Shown here: positions 32,373 through 43,909 of the stretch, piece by piece
Numbering within the stretch: the stretch's first letter is position 1
Layout of the letters: the number at the start of each line of letters is the position of its first letter
Assembly (NCBI GenBank): GCA_963920575.1
Contig: OY986967.1
Coordinates: forward strand, 17,588,094-17,652,093
Direction: 5' to 3'
DNA length: 64,000 bases
DNA from: Narthecium ossifragum
Taxonomy: Eukaryota; Streptophyta; Magnoliopsida; Dioscoreales; Nartheciaceae
Notes under the pieces: model-generated
The model's input: the letters and a program-made list of their open reading frames with translations, nothing else
The model's database searches: none
Told to the model about the DNA's origin: nothing
Made by a program: the position numbers and the translations under genes

Positions 32373-34830
32373 TGTCGCGCCCCGACCCGCGAAAGCCCAA
32401 TCGGGCCGAGTGACGCGAACCGGAACCTACAAAACGCGAAAAACAAAGCTGACGAGGGTTCCCTCTAACCTATTGGTCCCCCTAACAGTTCACCAAAAGT
32501 ACCCTCAATTAAAATACAATAATTAGCAAAGCCTCGAACCACAGATTTAAAACTCAAAGTGTTAATATACATATCCTCGGAGAGGGGAAGATTTAAATAC
32601 AACATTACTCCCGTAGGAGACTAACTAACATAGAGTAAAAGCAGTAAACGATCACCACCTCTCAAAGACCACCAGGTGCCGCCGCACCGCCGACCAACCG
32701 CCCGGTAGGGGCCACAGAAGAAGAACTGACGCCTGCACCTGCAAAACGCAGCCCCGGGTAGGTGTGAGCACTAAGCTCAGTAGGGATCTACACTACGCCA
32801 CACAGAAGGAAGAGGGAAACGCAACAGTGTCGCCCTCAAGTAGGATCTGGGTGTATACAGGGGTCCCATAACCCCACCGCGTGTCCCTGGTGCCCAGGAG
32901 CAGCACACAGTAAGCTCAACAAACACTGCTGACTCACATGCAGGAACTCGACACTGCAGGCGGGAAATGGCACCGCTGAGGGGGCCGTTTCCACCACTCA
33001 AGAGTCTACACAGTGGAACACCGGCTACACCTCAGCATCCGACTCAAGGCCGACACGACCTCTACAATCATCAAGCAACCAGTGTACCAGTCATCTAAGC
33101 CTATCATCGAATCGACTGGACACCACAATTCAAACCGGGTCCAAACATCCCAACCCCGGTCCTAGGGCTAAGTCCGAGCTTCCAGCCTCGGGACGGAGAC
33201 CTAAGGATCACCCATGCCCTAAACAATACAACTAATGCACAAATCAACAATGCATGCTATGACATACACAGACAGGAGATAGGCATGCAACAGTATGACA
33301 AACATAATATAAGTCTACTGGATCGCTGCAGCGGTACTACTAACCGCTGCCAGCCGATCCGCAGCGGGTCCCGGCATTACGACGGTACCACGACCGTCAA
33401 CCGCGAACTCCTGCAACGGAAACCAACCCCGAAAACGATGATAAACAAAACCCAATATAATATTATATTTGAAAATATAATATTATATTCAAAACACCCA
33501 AAGCCTCTACTTAGGGGCTATTTGATCCCGTCGATCCGACGTCCAAACGACGTCGGATTCAAGATCTAACCTAGTCATCAGTAGAGGTATACACCAGGAT
33601 CAATATAACCAAAATCCATAATCATCCAACGGTTGGATTAATAGGAAAACACTAATCAAACTAACTTTCTAATTAATTAAACTAACTTTCTAATTAATTG
33701 CTGCAACGCAGCCCTCCAGAAAACAATTCATAACAAATCATAAAAAAATCTTAAAAATACGAAATAAGATGGAATGGAAAGCTAATGAGTAGATGTACAA
33801 CTCTTATGTTTATCAAAAGCCAAGATCATGTACACGCCAGCCGGAAAACTCGCCGCAAGCCGGCTGTTCTTCAGGAACAGCAGAAAATCAGAAATCCGAG
33901 ACTAATCTTGCATACAACCTACTCAAATCTCAACTGATTAACATGAAACCTATATCAGTTATTCTACAAGGAATAAGGAGTCCAACAAAACAAGGATCAA
34001 CAAGATCCAACGGCTAGATCTCAAGAAAACTCGAAAAGAACATCAGTAGGTATAACCCTACCTAGCTGCGCTTTCCTCGACTGATTCCCCGCGATTTAAT
34101 CACCAACAAGCCTCCAAACCACTTCAGGAATCTTCCTCTCGTTGTCACTAATCCAACGAGCCTTAGAACGCCGAAAAAGATGGTCGGAGGAGGGAGAACG
34201 GAGGAGATGAAGCTCGCCGGCGGAGAAGGGAAGAAACAGAGCACCGCGGGAAAGAAGAGAAGAAGGAAGAAGAAGAGAAGAGAAGGAGGAAGAGGAGGGG
34301 AAGAAAAGGAGGGAAAAGGGGAAGGGGAAAGCCGGGGGAAGGGGGAAAAAGTGAGGGGAGGGGAGGGGAAGTCTTCCCTCTCTGACAGGGGAGAGCGACG
34401 GCCAGCGGTGGCCATCCTCGCGAAGCAGAAAACCAGCCGACGTATGAATGATCGATCCTTCCTCAAGGGAGGATCGATCCTTCATGACGATCTCACAAGA
34501 CTTTCTGGTACCACAAGGATCGATCGTCTAGCTAGGAAGGATCGATCCTCTTTGTGCTGAAAGCTAAACTTGGGCAAGAACTCAAGCCCAAGTCCGGATC
34601 TTTCGATCCTGGGTTCACCTAGCCATCCTAAACAAACACTAACACATACAAGGTCAATGTGTGCACACGCGGGTGTGAAACAAACCAACAAGGCGCAATT
34701 TACCAAATTGCCCTTGTGGTCCAAGAAACAATACGATCCACCGGATCGCGCGCTCGAAGCGAAGAAAAACCAACGAGCCACGGGCCCGACCCAGCCGGTC
34801 GACCCGGGAGTAGAGGGACGGGTCCTCACA
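32373..34830 (+). mobile_element. Tekay/Del-like solo LTR inside the MULE
   Basis: TGTCGCGCCCCGACCC..GGGTCCTCACA, 2458 bp. The TSD is imperfect (TCCGG 32368-32372, TTCGG 34831-34835). Contains the family block CACCTGCAAAACGCAGCCCC, a purine-rich stretch at 34190-34370 and a cluster of GGATCGATCC palindromes (34448-34553). ORFs at 34062-34560 on both strands arise from the purine tract. Confidence 0.8.
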
Positions 34831-34835
34831 TTCGG

Positions 34836-35460
34836 TACTCTACTTTAACTACTAAGGAACTAGTAGATAGCAGAGAGTCCAAGTCGAATCCACAGGGACT
34901 AAGGTGATTGAAATTGAACGCTTAGCAAATCTCCTACCAAAGAGTTGGGAAAAGATTACGGTTTGATATTAAACTAGATTTATACTAAAGGGTTTATGAA
35001 TACGAGAGAAGAGACCACATGATTCTTAATCAATAATCAAGGTTCTACCAGGTCTTCCTAAGATCAGGGCACGTCAAGCACGATGAATGGCTTGCCTAAA
35101 AGTTGATAAGTGAATGGCTAGTTCCCCTTACCACTCAACAAGTTCTGGTTAGGATTCCTTGTTGGCAAGAACAATTACTTAAAGAGTCAGTGACTGAATG
35201 ATTAATTACGTTCACTGCTAATGAACCCTCTTATTAGGATGAATTCATCGGAAGTACAAGCACGGATATGGATTTAGGTGTAAGATCAAGATGGGTTAGC
35301 ATCTTGATGGCCAAATCTACAAAGGTAGGTTGTACGAAGGATTAGAGATAGAACGTAGTGGGACTAGCACTACTATAGTGGTTCTAGCACTATACAATCC
35401 ATAATCACGAAGAAGATTTCATCTAAGATACCATGGGACTAGCATGGTCCTCCTATTTAG
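34836..35460. other. Unresolved ~0.6-kb insert between mudrA remnants
   Basis: Begins near TACTCTACTTTAACTACTAA and carries AAGTCGAATCCACAGGGAC at about 34882-34900, text commonly seen at the ends of plant LTRs in reverse orientation. No TSD or second end was found and there is no coding content. It may be an LTR fragment. Confidence 0.35.
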
Positions 35461-35838
35461 ATGAATCCAATCCAAGCTCTAGCATACACAAGCTCCAGAA
35501 TCAATGGGATGGCATCTGTGTTTACAGAGGAGGGGATTGACATTAATGAGATAGATGTCTATGTGGACCACAGTGCTGCTGACCAAGAAGATGGGAAAAT
35601 TCCAATAGTTGGCAAGGGTAGTGACTATGAAAATTGGTTAGGAAGACTGCCATTAGAAGAAGACATTCGAAGAAAAAATTTGTTATACAGTCCGCCATTA
35701 GAAGAAGACATTGGAAGAGGGAAGCAGCCTGAAGCTCCAAAGTCATCAACTGATCCAGAAGACATTGCAAGAGGGAAGCATCCTGAAGCTCCAGAGTCAT
35801 CAACTCATCCAGAGTCATCTATTTTTGTGTTGTGGTGA
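35461..35838 (+). pseudogene. mudrA remnant, acidic region with short repeats
   Basis: Encodes GIDINEIDVYVDHSAADQED. The VYVDH motif usually closes the PB1-like region of MULE proteins. An acidic stretch with a roughly 20-residue repeat follows (PLEEDIGRGKQPEAP, DPEDIARGKHPEAP). The frame ends at 35838 with no MULE transposase or SWIM zinc-finger region after it. It was probably continuous with 32157-32324 before insertions. Confidence 0.5.
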
Positions 35839-36278
35839 ATGTAACATAGCAGTTACTGTAGTAGTGGCAGCTAATTTTGTGTAGCAGGGGGTTTGGAACA
35901 TTCAATGTAACTAGCTGTGAAGGCTCACATGTGTGATTGTACAAATTTGATGTAACCAGTTTTGTGTACCAGCAATCTAACATGTGTGATTGTACAAATT
36001 TGTTGTTAATCTTGTCAAACTTAGCTAATTGTGTGAGACTCAGCTAGTCTAATTTTATGTAGCAGTAATCTAATTTGTGAGACTCAAAAGTTACTATGTT
36101 GAGTGAAAACAGCAATTATTGTTGTATGCTAGGCTAATTGTGCATTCAGTCTAAGTAATCAATCTGAGTGGAAACAACAATTGTGCAATATCTCAGATTA
36201 CATTAGATTAGAATAGAGTTACATTGCACTGGAACAGGACAGAACATAGCATCAAAAATACATTAGATTATAATAAAG

Positions 36279-36877
36279 TTATATGCTTTGCTTCACAGTT
36301 TGAGACAACAACAAAACGAGACAATTCCTGCAATACATGACAACATCAGAACACTTAGATAAATCCTCGACCTCCCTACATGAACAACTGTCTTTTTCAT
36401 CCAAGCAACTCCTCAGGCTTTGCTTTTCTGCCATGGCCTTCTCCTCTCTCTCCCTTGATGAACGCAACTCTCCTAGCAGTGTCTCCACTTTCTTTTGACA
36501 ATCCTCAAGCATTACCTCTGAATTCTTCAACTTATTCCTCAATTCACTGATCACTTGCCTACCACGGGCACAGGTCTCTGCATCAAACCAAACCCAAAAA
36601 CCACAACCCCCACGATCCTTCATGTGTAAACAAAACAAAACATCATTAATTACTCTCATAATACAAAGAAATTTATGAAATTTTAATCACTTATGAACCA
36701 AAGTACCTTAGAGATCGGACAACATAGGAATCTTTTTCCAGGGTTACTATTAATCCATGAAGTCCTCAAAGGGGCCTTATACCCGCAAAAACACTCATAG
36801 ATAGGTCTCCTTCCTCTTAGGGAGGAGATGGAGCTACCACTAGCTCGTGAACTTCCCTGCGACGACGAGGACGGCAT
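36279..36877 (-). CDS. GRF-type zinc-finger protein with coiled coil (two exons)
   Basis: Proposed exon 1 is 36877-36707: Ser-rich N-terminus, then CFCGYKAPLRTSWINSNPGK and RFLCC. After a GT-AG intron (36706-36618), exon 2 is 36617-36279, opening DRGGCGFWVWFD. Splicing keeps phase 0 and joins CPISK to DRGGCGFWVWFD, restoring the GRF pattern C.CG....l.tSwt..NpGrrF..C......C.fw.W.D. Exon 2 continues into a Lys/Glu-rich coiled coil (ELRNKLKNSEVMLEDCQKKV) and a short hydrophobic tail. The protein would be about 169 aa. An upstream in-frame Met at 36967 is also possible. GRF fingers bind single-stranded nucleic acid in other proteins; the role here is unknown. No inactivating change is seen. Confidence 0.7.
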
Positions 36878-37164
36878 GGAGCTGGCCACCGAAATCCTTT
36901 TGTAGAGTACAATAGAGCACAATAAGAGACGTAAACCATACTGGCATGATCTCCGACGAAGAACCACTCCGATCGGCGGATTTCTACGTGGATTTCAGAA
37001 CGTTGGAGAGAGCCTTTCAAACCCTAATCTAAACCCCCTTCACGGTAGTTATAGGATGGAAGGAGAGTATGGAATACTGCCTTCCTATGGCGGGAGAGTA
37101 AGGAAAACTACTCATGTGAGCGCACGTGAATGGTTTTGGGTGAACGGCGACTAACGCCGTCTGA

Positions 37165-37283
37165 TGATAGGATACTAGATCGAACTACATTGTAATTAGA
37201 GGGTACTAAAGTGACATTTCCTAACTAGAGGGTAGCAGATTGTAAAAACTTGAAATTAGAGGGTACTAAAAGCTAATTTCCCC
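37165..37283 (-). repeat. MULE right terminal inverted repeat
   Basis: Complement of 31368-31480 at high identity by eye, ending TAATTTCCCC at 37283 and followed by the TSD. Confidence 0.85.
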
Positions 37284-38481
37284 TATAATATAATATTATA
37301 CGTTTTGAACATATAATATAATACTATATCTTTTGAACATATAATATTATATTATTTAATCAAGAAGATCCCCCAATTAGAGGCTAAGCGACCTCATCGA
37401 TCCAACGTCCAAACGACGTTGGATTCGAGATCCAACTTAGAAAAAACACAGGTAAACATACTAGGATAGAAATATCCAAAAGCGGGAAACATCCAATGGC
37501 TCGATTACCGAGAAAACGCTAAACAAAACCATTAACTTCACTAATTACCTCTAATTGCTGCAATGCAGCCCATCCGAAGGAAATTTGTAGAAATTCATAG
37601 GAACATCAGAAAATTACAAAACTGGTTGGGTCTGAGAGTAGAGTCAAAGATCTACAACTCTCAAGTACATCATAAATGAAGATCATGCATGTACAGACCG
37701 AAAAACATGCCATAAGCCGGCTGTTCTTCAAGAACATAAAAACCGGAAAATCCGAGTATAAACATGCTAAAATCCTTCTAAAATCTCAATCAAATCGTAT
37801 GAAACTCAAACCAAAAATTAAGCTAACCAAGATACACATAACAATACCAAGACCACCCAGATCTACCGGCTAGATTAAGAGAAAACCCCTATTAAACCCA
37901 AGTAGGAAGAAACCTACCGAGCTAAGCAAACCTCTACTGAATCCCCGCTATTCGAGCACCAAACTGGCTTCAAACCAAACCACATATCTTCCTCACGCTG
38001 CCACGAATCCAACAAGCTCTCAAGCACTCAAAATGATGGCCGGAGGAGGGAGAACGGAAGGGAAGAAGGAAGAAGGAAGAAGGAAAAACCGGAAAAACAG
38101 AGGAGGTCTCGGGCTACTTATAGGCTTGAGTCCGACCGATCAGTCCCAGGACCGATCCGTCGGACTGGGGCGGGGTAAGTTGGTTCGCGTCCTTATCCGG
38201 ACACGTTGGCCATGCCGACAACCGACACAGGTCCGCACACGGGCCGACAGTTGTCCTAAAAACAGGCTTATGCACGTCTGAGCTTGAATCTTTCAATCCT
38301 AAGCCCGCCTAGGGTTCTAGCAAACACATAAATCAAATAAAAGGGGATGTGTGTGCACCACGTGGGTGTGAAATAAACTGATAAGACCCAATTTACCAAA
38401 TTGCCCTTGAGGTCTACAACGAGCCACGGGCCCGACCCAAGAGGTCGACCTAGGAGTAGAGGGACATGTCCTCACACCTTT

Positions 38482-39634
38482 GGAGACAATGCAAAAGGAA
38501 AAATAATTGGCATTGACAATATTGGTAAAACCTCTTCCATTATTATTAAAAATGTTCTTTTGGTTGAAGGTTTGAAACATAATTTGCTTAGCATTAGTCA
38601 ATTATGTGATAGAGGGAACAAAGTTATTTTTGAAGATTCAAAATGCTATGTTAAGAATGCTCTTAATGATAAAATCTTGCTAGTAGGTTATCGCGATGGT
38701 AATGTATACACATTTTATCTTGATGATCTTGTTTGCAATGATGATGTATGCCTTAGTGCCTTAAATGATAACTCTTGGTTATAGCATAGAAGGCTTGGAC
38801 ATGCACACATGGATTTAATATCCAAACTTTCTCGAAAAGACCTTGTTCTTGGACTTCCCAAGATCAAATTTGAGAAAGATAAGATTTGTGATGCATGTCA
38901 AAGAGGAAAACAAGTTAGATCATCTTTTAAGCCTGAGGATGTAGTTTCCACCACTAGAGCACTAGAACTCATTCACATGGACCTTTTTGGACCAACCAAA
39001 CCTACAAACTTAGGTGGTAGCTCATATGATTTTGTACTAGTAGATGATTTCACTAGATACACTTAGGTGATATTCATTACACACAAAGATGAAGTCTTTG
39101 AGGAATTCTTTGAATTTTGTAGGAGAGTTCAAAATGAGAAAGGTATTCTCATTACACGCATTAGAAGTGACCATGAAGGAGAATTTAAGAACTCCCTTGT
39201 AGAAAAGTTTTGCAATGACAATGGAATTTCCCACAACTTTTCATCATCTAAAACGCCTCAACAAAATGGAGTTGTTGAGAGGAAAAATCGTACTCTACAA
39301 GATATGGCTAAAACTCTTTTATGAGAGAACAACCTTCCTAAGTACTTTGGGCCGAAACGATTAATACTTCTTGTCATGTGATCAATAGAGTAACATTGAG
39401 GCCCATCTTGAAGAAAACCCCATATGAGCTATGAAAAGGAAGGATTCTGAATATAAGCTACTTTAGAGCTTTTGGATGCATTTCTTTTATCTTGAATAAT
39501 GGTAAGGATAATCTTGGAAAATTTGATGCTAGATCCGATGAAGGATTTTTTCTTGGATATTCGGAAAGAAGTAAAAGTTATAAAGTTTTCAATAAAAGGA
39601 CCTTGGTTGTTGAAGAATCGATGCATATTGTTTT
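38482..39634 (+). pseudogene. Second Sirevirus protease tail and integrase
   Basis: Starts in phase with the protease part at 30302 (GDNAKGKIIGIDNIGKTSSI). Then come the GAG-pre-integrase zinc region (RRLGHAHMDL..CDACQRGK; the Trp before it is a TAG stop) and the integrase core HMDLFGPTKP, DDFTRYT, RSDHEGEF, NGVVERKNRTLQDMAKTLL. All three catalytic acidic positions remain (D, D, E). Several TAG/TGA stops follow. The tail FNKRTLVVEESMHIVF is cut at 39634 by a solo LTR. Confidence 0.85.
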
Positions 39635-42600
39635 TGTCACGCCTCGACCCAGAAAACCCATCCGGATTGAGGCGTGAACCACCTAAACCTGTTTACATCA
39701 TCAATTGGCACACAAAGATATAACTGCTATGAATTTAAAACATTTAGTCCTCCTGTTTATAAAAAAATAGCAGAATCTCTCTTATAATTAAAACACGAGA
39801 AACCTGTACACTTTATAATTTTACAACTTTAAAACCTCAATATCTACATTAAAGAATATTACAACATTTCTCACATAGAACTGAATTAATAATCATACAA
39901 TTATATCCTTGTATACATCATTTTATACATCAATTAATACATCAATTTGTACATCATTGATTAAAACAGTAAATTATTTGTAGAATAACTCCTCGAAGCT
40001 CCAAGTCCTCGATCATCTCGAAATATCGCGCCATCTTCTAGAAGAACACCTGAAAGAAGGAACTGCATCGACCTGCATCGCCGATGCAGCCCAGGTAGGG
40101 TGAGCAACAATGCCTAGTAGGGTTCTACTCTACGTCACACAGAAAGGAAGGGAAACTGCAACTGTGTCGTTCTCCGCCTAAGCCTAAGGTATGCCAAGGG
40201 GCCTCAAAACCCCGTCAATTCCCGAGGGCTCCTGTCCAGGTCCCACCCTCACCCAAGAACAAACGAAAGGAAACAAAGACTGTGGGCTCCTGTCCAGGTA
40301 CCACCCGCCTAGTTGTACCATCTCTCACGGGGACACACATGTCAGGGACATCGACAACCATCCTTAACACTTGGCCTTGGAGATCCGACACGACCTCTAC
40401 ACCTCAATAACAATTATAATATTCTAATCCGACTACCTAATAATCCTCGAATGATATCAAAACATAATCATTGCTGACAATCACGTCATGATCCTCGACT
40501 ACCCAAACCCCGGCCCTAGGGCTAGATCTGGGCTACCTGAGAACCCCGGATCGACGATCGAATCCATCGCCTACCACCTAACCTTAATGCATTTAATGCA
40601 ATCAAGATGCATGCAATGCTCAGGCACAGAGATACAGAAAGATAATTATGCATCAGTATGACATCACAACATACAGGGCTAGGCATAGCCTATAGCTTGC
40701 CAAAGGGTAAACATAGCAAGGGGTCTAAAGCAGTTACAGATCTATGTACCACGACAACGGCAACTCAGGCTGTAAACGCACATCTCAATTCAAATTTCGG
40801 CATTACGCGCGGCATCCACAGCCGTCAACCGCAATTTCTACAAAGGGGCACACCCCCTAGCCACACAATTACAACAATCAACCACAACATGATATACATC
40901 AACTAGGGCACACCTTCGGCCCAATTAATTATCTAACCATCCCAAAAATCATATGGATACGAAGCACACTTCATAGTCAATTGCTAATTAAGCTAGAAGA
41001 TTAACAGCATAAATAACCGTGTAGAAATCGAGGGATTAATCTCCCAAAACATATCAAATCATCATGTATCTACCGAATGCTGCTAAGAACGTCAATACAG
41101 GATAGTAGATGAATTTGACAAGTTATAATTGATTAATCATGCTTTAATTATATATAGTCAACAAGATTAGGGTATAACCTAGGCTCCACTATGTCCGTCC
41201 AATTGATACGAAACTTAGCATACATGCTCATTATAATACTCCAAATCACTTAGAATTAATAGGCATACTTCACAATCTAATTGCTAATTAAAGGAGGGTT
41301 TTGCAACTAACTAATTAGGCCGAAATTGAGGTAATTAAATATACAACGATCATCACATTGAACATGTTAATCCTAGAGATCATTAGGAGCATTAACTTCA
41401 TAATTCCCGAAGAATTAAACACAAGGAAAACATCGAAATCCACAAGTTACACATTTTCGGATTGCTACAGTAATCCTAAATTTGAAGCCGTGAAATCTTG
41501 TCAACTCGACATCCAAACGACGTCAAATCATCAAGTAAACTTGGACAGATATTGATTAACATGTGAGGAACCTTTCCTCCAAGAATTGGAACTAATTGAT
41601 ATTTAATTTCTACTTTATTATCTTACTAATTTCACAAATCCAGCTTCGCACCAGTTCCGTAGAAAAATCATCAAAATTCGTATATAAATTCAAAAATTAT
41701 AAACTCAGCGGCAATTGAAAGAAGATCCGGAGATATACAACCTTCACGATGAAGGCTTCACGAGATTCCTCGTGGAAAAACGCCAGAACGGCATAGAGCA
41801 TGGCTGGTTGCACAGAACAGGGCCTAAAATCCAAATCCGGGAAGAACATATGGGTTAAATCCCATAAAAATCCATCAACACACGATTGGACCTAGGTATG
41901 ATGAAATCCAAGTTCAGGGAAGCAAAGCATGAGGAAGAAATCCACAACGAATCCAAATCAAAACCCTCTGATCAAATCCGAAATCCATACAACCAAAACC
42001 AGTCAACATCTAGCATGAATAGCATGAAAGAGATGAAGGATACAACCCACAATCACAAGAAGTTCTTAACCTAAGATTGAATCGAAGGTTCAGGTAGGAA
42101 ACCTACCTCACATCTCGAAGGAGAAGAGGAAAGGCCGGATCTTGGTTTCCCGACGTCGTTCCAGGTGTTGCAGCTCGGCGGCGGCGGAGGAACTCCAAGG
42201 GAACACCGGCGGATCTCATTGATCGGCGATGGGGTGGCTTCCAGCGAACTTGGGAGGGAGGTAAGGGAGAAGAGAAGGGTCGGATCTGAGCATAAAGGGA
42301 ACTGGGGAACCTGATATTGATGAGGGGAAGCTTGGGGAGGAAAGGCGACCGGCGACGGTGGCGAAGAACATCCGGAGAGAAGAGAAATCGGCTGGATCGC
42401 GAGCGAGGGGAAGAAGGGGAAGTTGCCGCACGGGGAAAAAGAAAAGGAGAGAGAGAAAAGGAAAGGGATTTATAATAAAGCTGAGATTTAATCTCGGCTG
42501 TCCGTCTCGATCTTTCCCGATCAAGTTCTGATCTTTCGATCGGGAACACCTATAAGGATCTAATCAACCACATACATCAATCCAAAGCCGTGTGTGCACT

Positions 42601-42768
42601 ACGCGGGTGTGAAACCGACCGCCAAGGCGCAATTTACCAAATTGCCCTTGGGGTCCAAAAACAGCGATACGATCACTGATCGTAAAGAAAGGCTAACCGA
42701 GCCAACCCAACCAAGCCAGACCCTCGACCTAGCGTGGTCGGACCGAGTTGGAGGAACGGGTCCTCACA
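39635..42768 (+). mobile_element. Tekay/Del-like solo LTR
   Basis: TGTCACGCCTCGACCC..CGGGTCCTCACA, 3134 bp, perfect TSD GTTTT (39630-39634 and 42769-42773). Splits the second Sirevirus between VVEESMHIVF and YEEIKGPTKV. No coding capacity. ORFs at 42103-42549 on the minus strand are frames in a CT/GA-rich LTR stretch. Confidence 0.9.
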
Positions 42769-42773
42769 GTTTT

Positions 42774-43909
42774 TTATGAAGAAATTAAAGGTCCTACTAA
42801 AGTTAATATTGATGAAGAAATTGAAGAGACCCAAAATAATATTGATGAAGTCAATGATAGATTTGAGGAATCTCTATAAATTACTCCAAATGTTCAACAT
42901 TATGAGCTGCCAAAAGATTGGAAGTATGCCTCTTGACATCTAAAAGATTTGATCATAGGTGAAGCATAAAAAGGAATCCAAACTAGATCTCCATTAAATG
43001 CATGTGCCAATCTAGCCTTCCTATCTCATATTGAGCCCAAAATTATTGAGGAAGCTTTACAAAATGAATTTTGGATCTTAGCAATGCAAGAAGAATTGAA
43101 TCAATTCGAAAGGAATGAAGTTTGGAATTTGGTTCCTAGACCTAGTGATCACCCGGTCATTGGCACAAAATGAGTTTTTAGAAACAAAATGGATGAATCG
43201 GGGACAATTACAAGGAACAAAGCTAGACTTGTTGCAAAAGGTTTCAATCAACAAGAACGAATTGATTTTGATGAAACGTTTACACCGGAAGCTAGACTCG
43301 AGGCTATTAGATTACTTCTATCTTTTGCATTTTACAAAGATTTCAAATTGTATCAAATGGATGTTAAGAGTGCATTCTTAAATGGTTTCCTAAAGGAAGA
43401 AATCTATGTTGAACAACCCCCCGGATTTGAGGATTACAAATTGAGATATCACGTATTCAAGCTCATAAAAGCCTTGTTTGGATTAAAACAAGCTCCTCGA
43501 GCTTGGTATGAAATACTTAGCAAATTCTTGATGGATAATGATTTTGTAGAGGAAAAATTGATACTACATTATTTACCAAATCAAAAGGAAAAGATTTGCT
43601 CTTGGTTCAAATTTATATTAATGATATTATTTTTGGTTCTACAAATGATAAACTTTGTGAAGAATTTACGACGTGTATGCAAAGTGAGTTTGAGATAAGC
43701 TTGACGGGAGAGTTGAATTATTTCCTTGGAATACAAATTATGCAAACTCGAGGAGGAATTTTTATATGTCAAGCTAAATACATTAGAGATTTACTCAAGA
43801 AGTATGATATAATTCAACCAAAACCTTTAGCAACTCATATGAGTAGTACGATTAAATTGGATAAGGATGAAAGTGAGAAACCGGTTGATCAAACACTTTA
43901 TAGAGGGAT
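42774..43909 (+). pseudogene. Second Sirevirus reverse transcriptase, broken
   Basis: Begins YEEIKGPTKV (integrase-RT linker). It reaches RT motifs [56 protein letters not shown] and [20 protein letters not shown] frameshift near 43590 leads to [10 protein letters not shown], where the expected YVDD has become YIND and loses a catalytic Asp. GELNYFLGIQIMQTRGGIF follows. A solo LTR begins at 43910 after LYRGI. Confidence 0.88.

Larger units (their letters stand above)
31368..37283. mobile_element. MULE (Mutator-like) DNA transposon with GRF zinc-finger gene
   Basis: Ends are inverted repeats of about 110 bp: left GGAGGAATTAGCTTTTAATA, right complement GGGGAAATTAGCTTTTAGTA, followed by shared text (TACAATCTGCTACCCTCTAA, GAAATGTCACTTTAGTACCC). 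The 9-bp TSD TATAATATA lies at 31359-31367 and 37284-37292. Long TIRs plus a 9-bp TSD are diagnostic of Mutator-like elements. It carries a mudrA N-terminal remnant (plus strand) and a two-exon GRF zinc-finger gene (minus strand). No transposase catalytic core is seen, so it is non-autonomous. Confidence 0.88.
30303..38476 (+). mobile_element. Tekay/Del-like solo LTR, split by a MULE
   Basis: TGTCACGCCCCGACC..GACATGTCCTCACA with TSD CCTTT at 30298-30302 and 38477-38481. Without the MULE and its TSD copy it is about 2.25 kb. It separates protease 'DRGMVTF' from 'GDNAKGK' of the second Sirevirus. Contains the family block CACCTGCAAAACGCAGCCCG near 30641-30660. Confidence 0.85.

Noticed and set aside
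34062..34560. Arg/Lys/Glu-rich and Pro/Ser/Phe-rich ORFs on opposite strands
   Set aside because: They come from a GA/CT-rich tract inside a solo LTR; there is no domain and the same tract varies between LTR copies.
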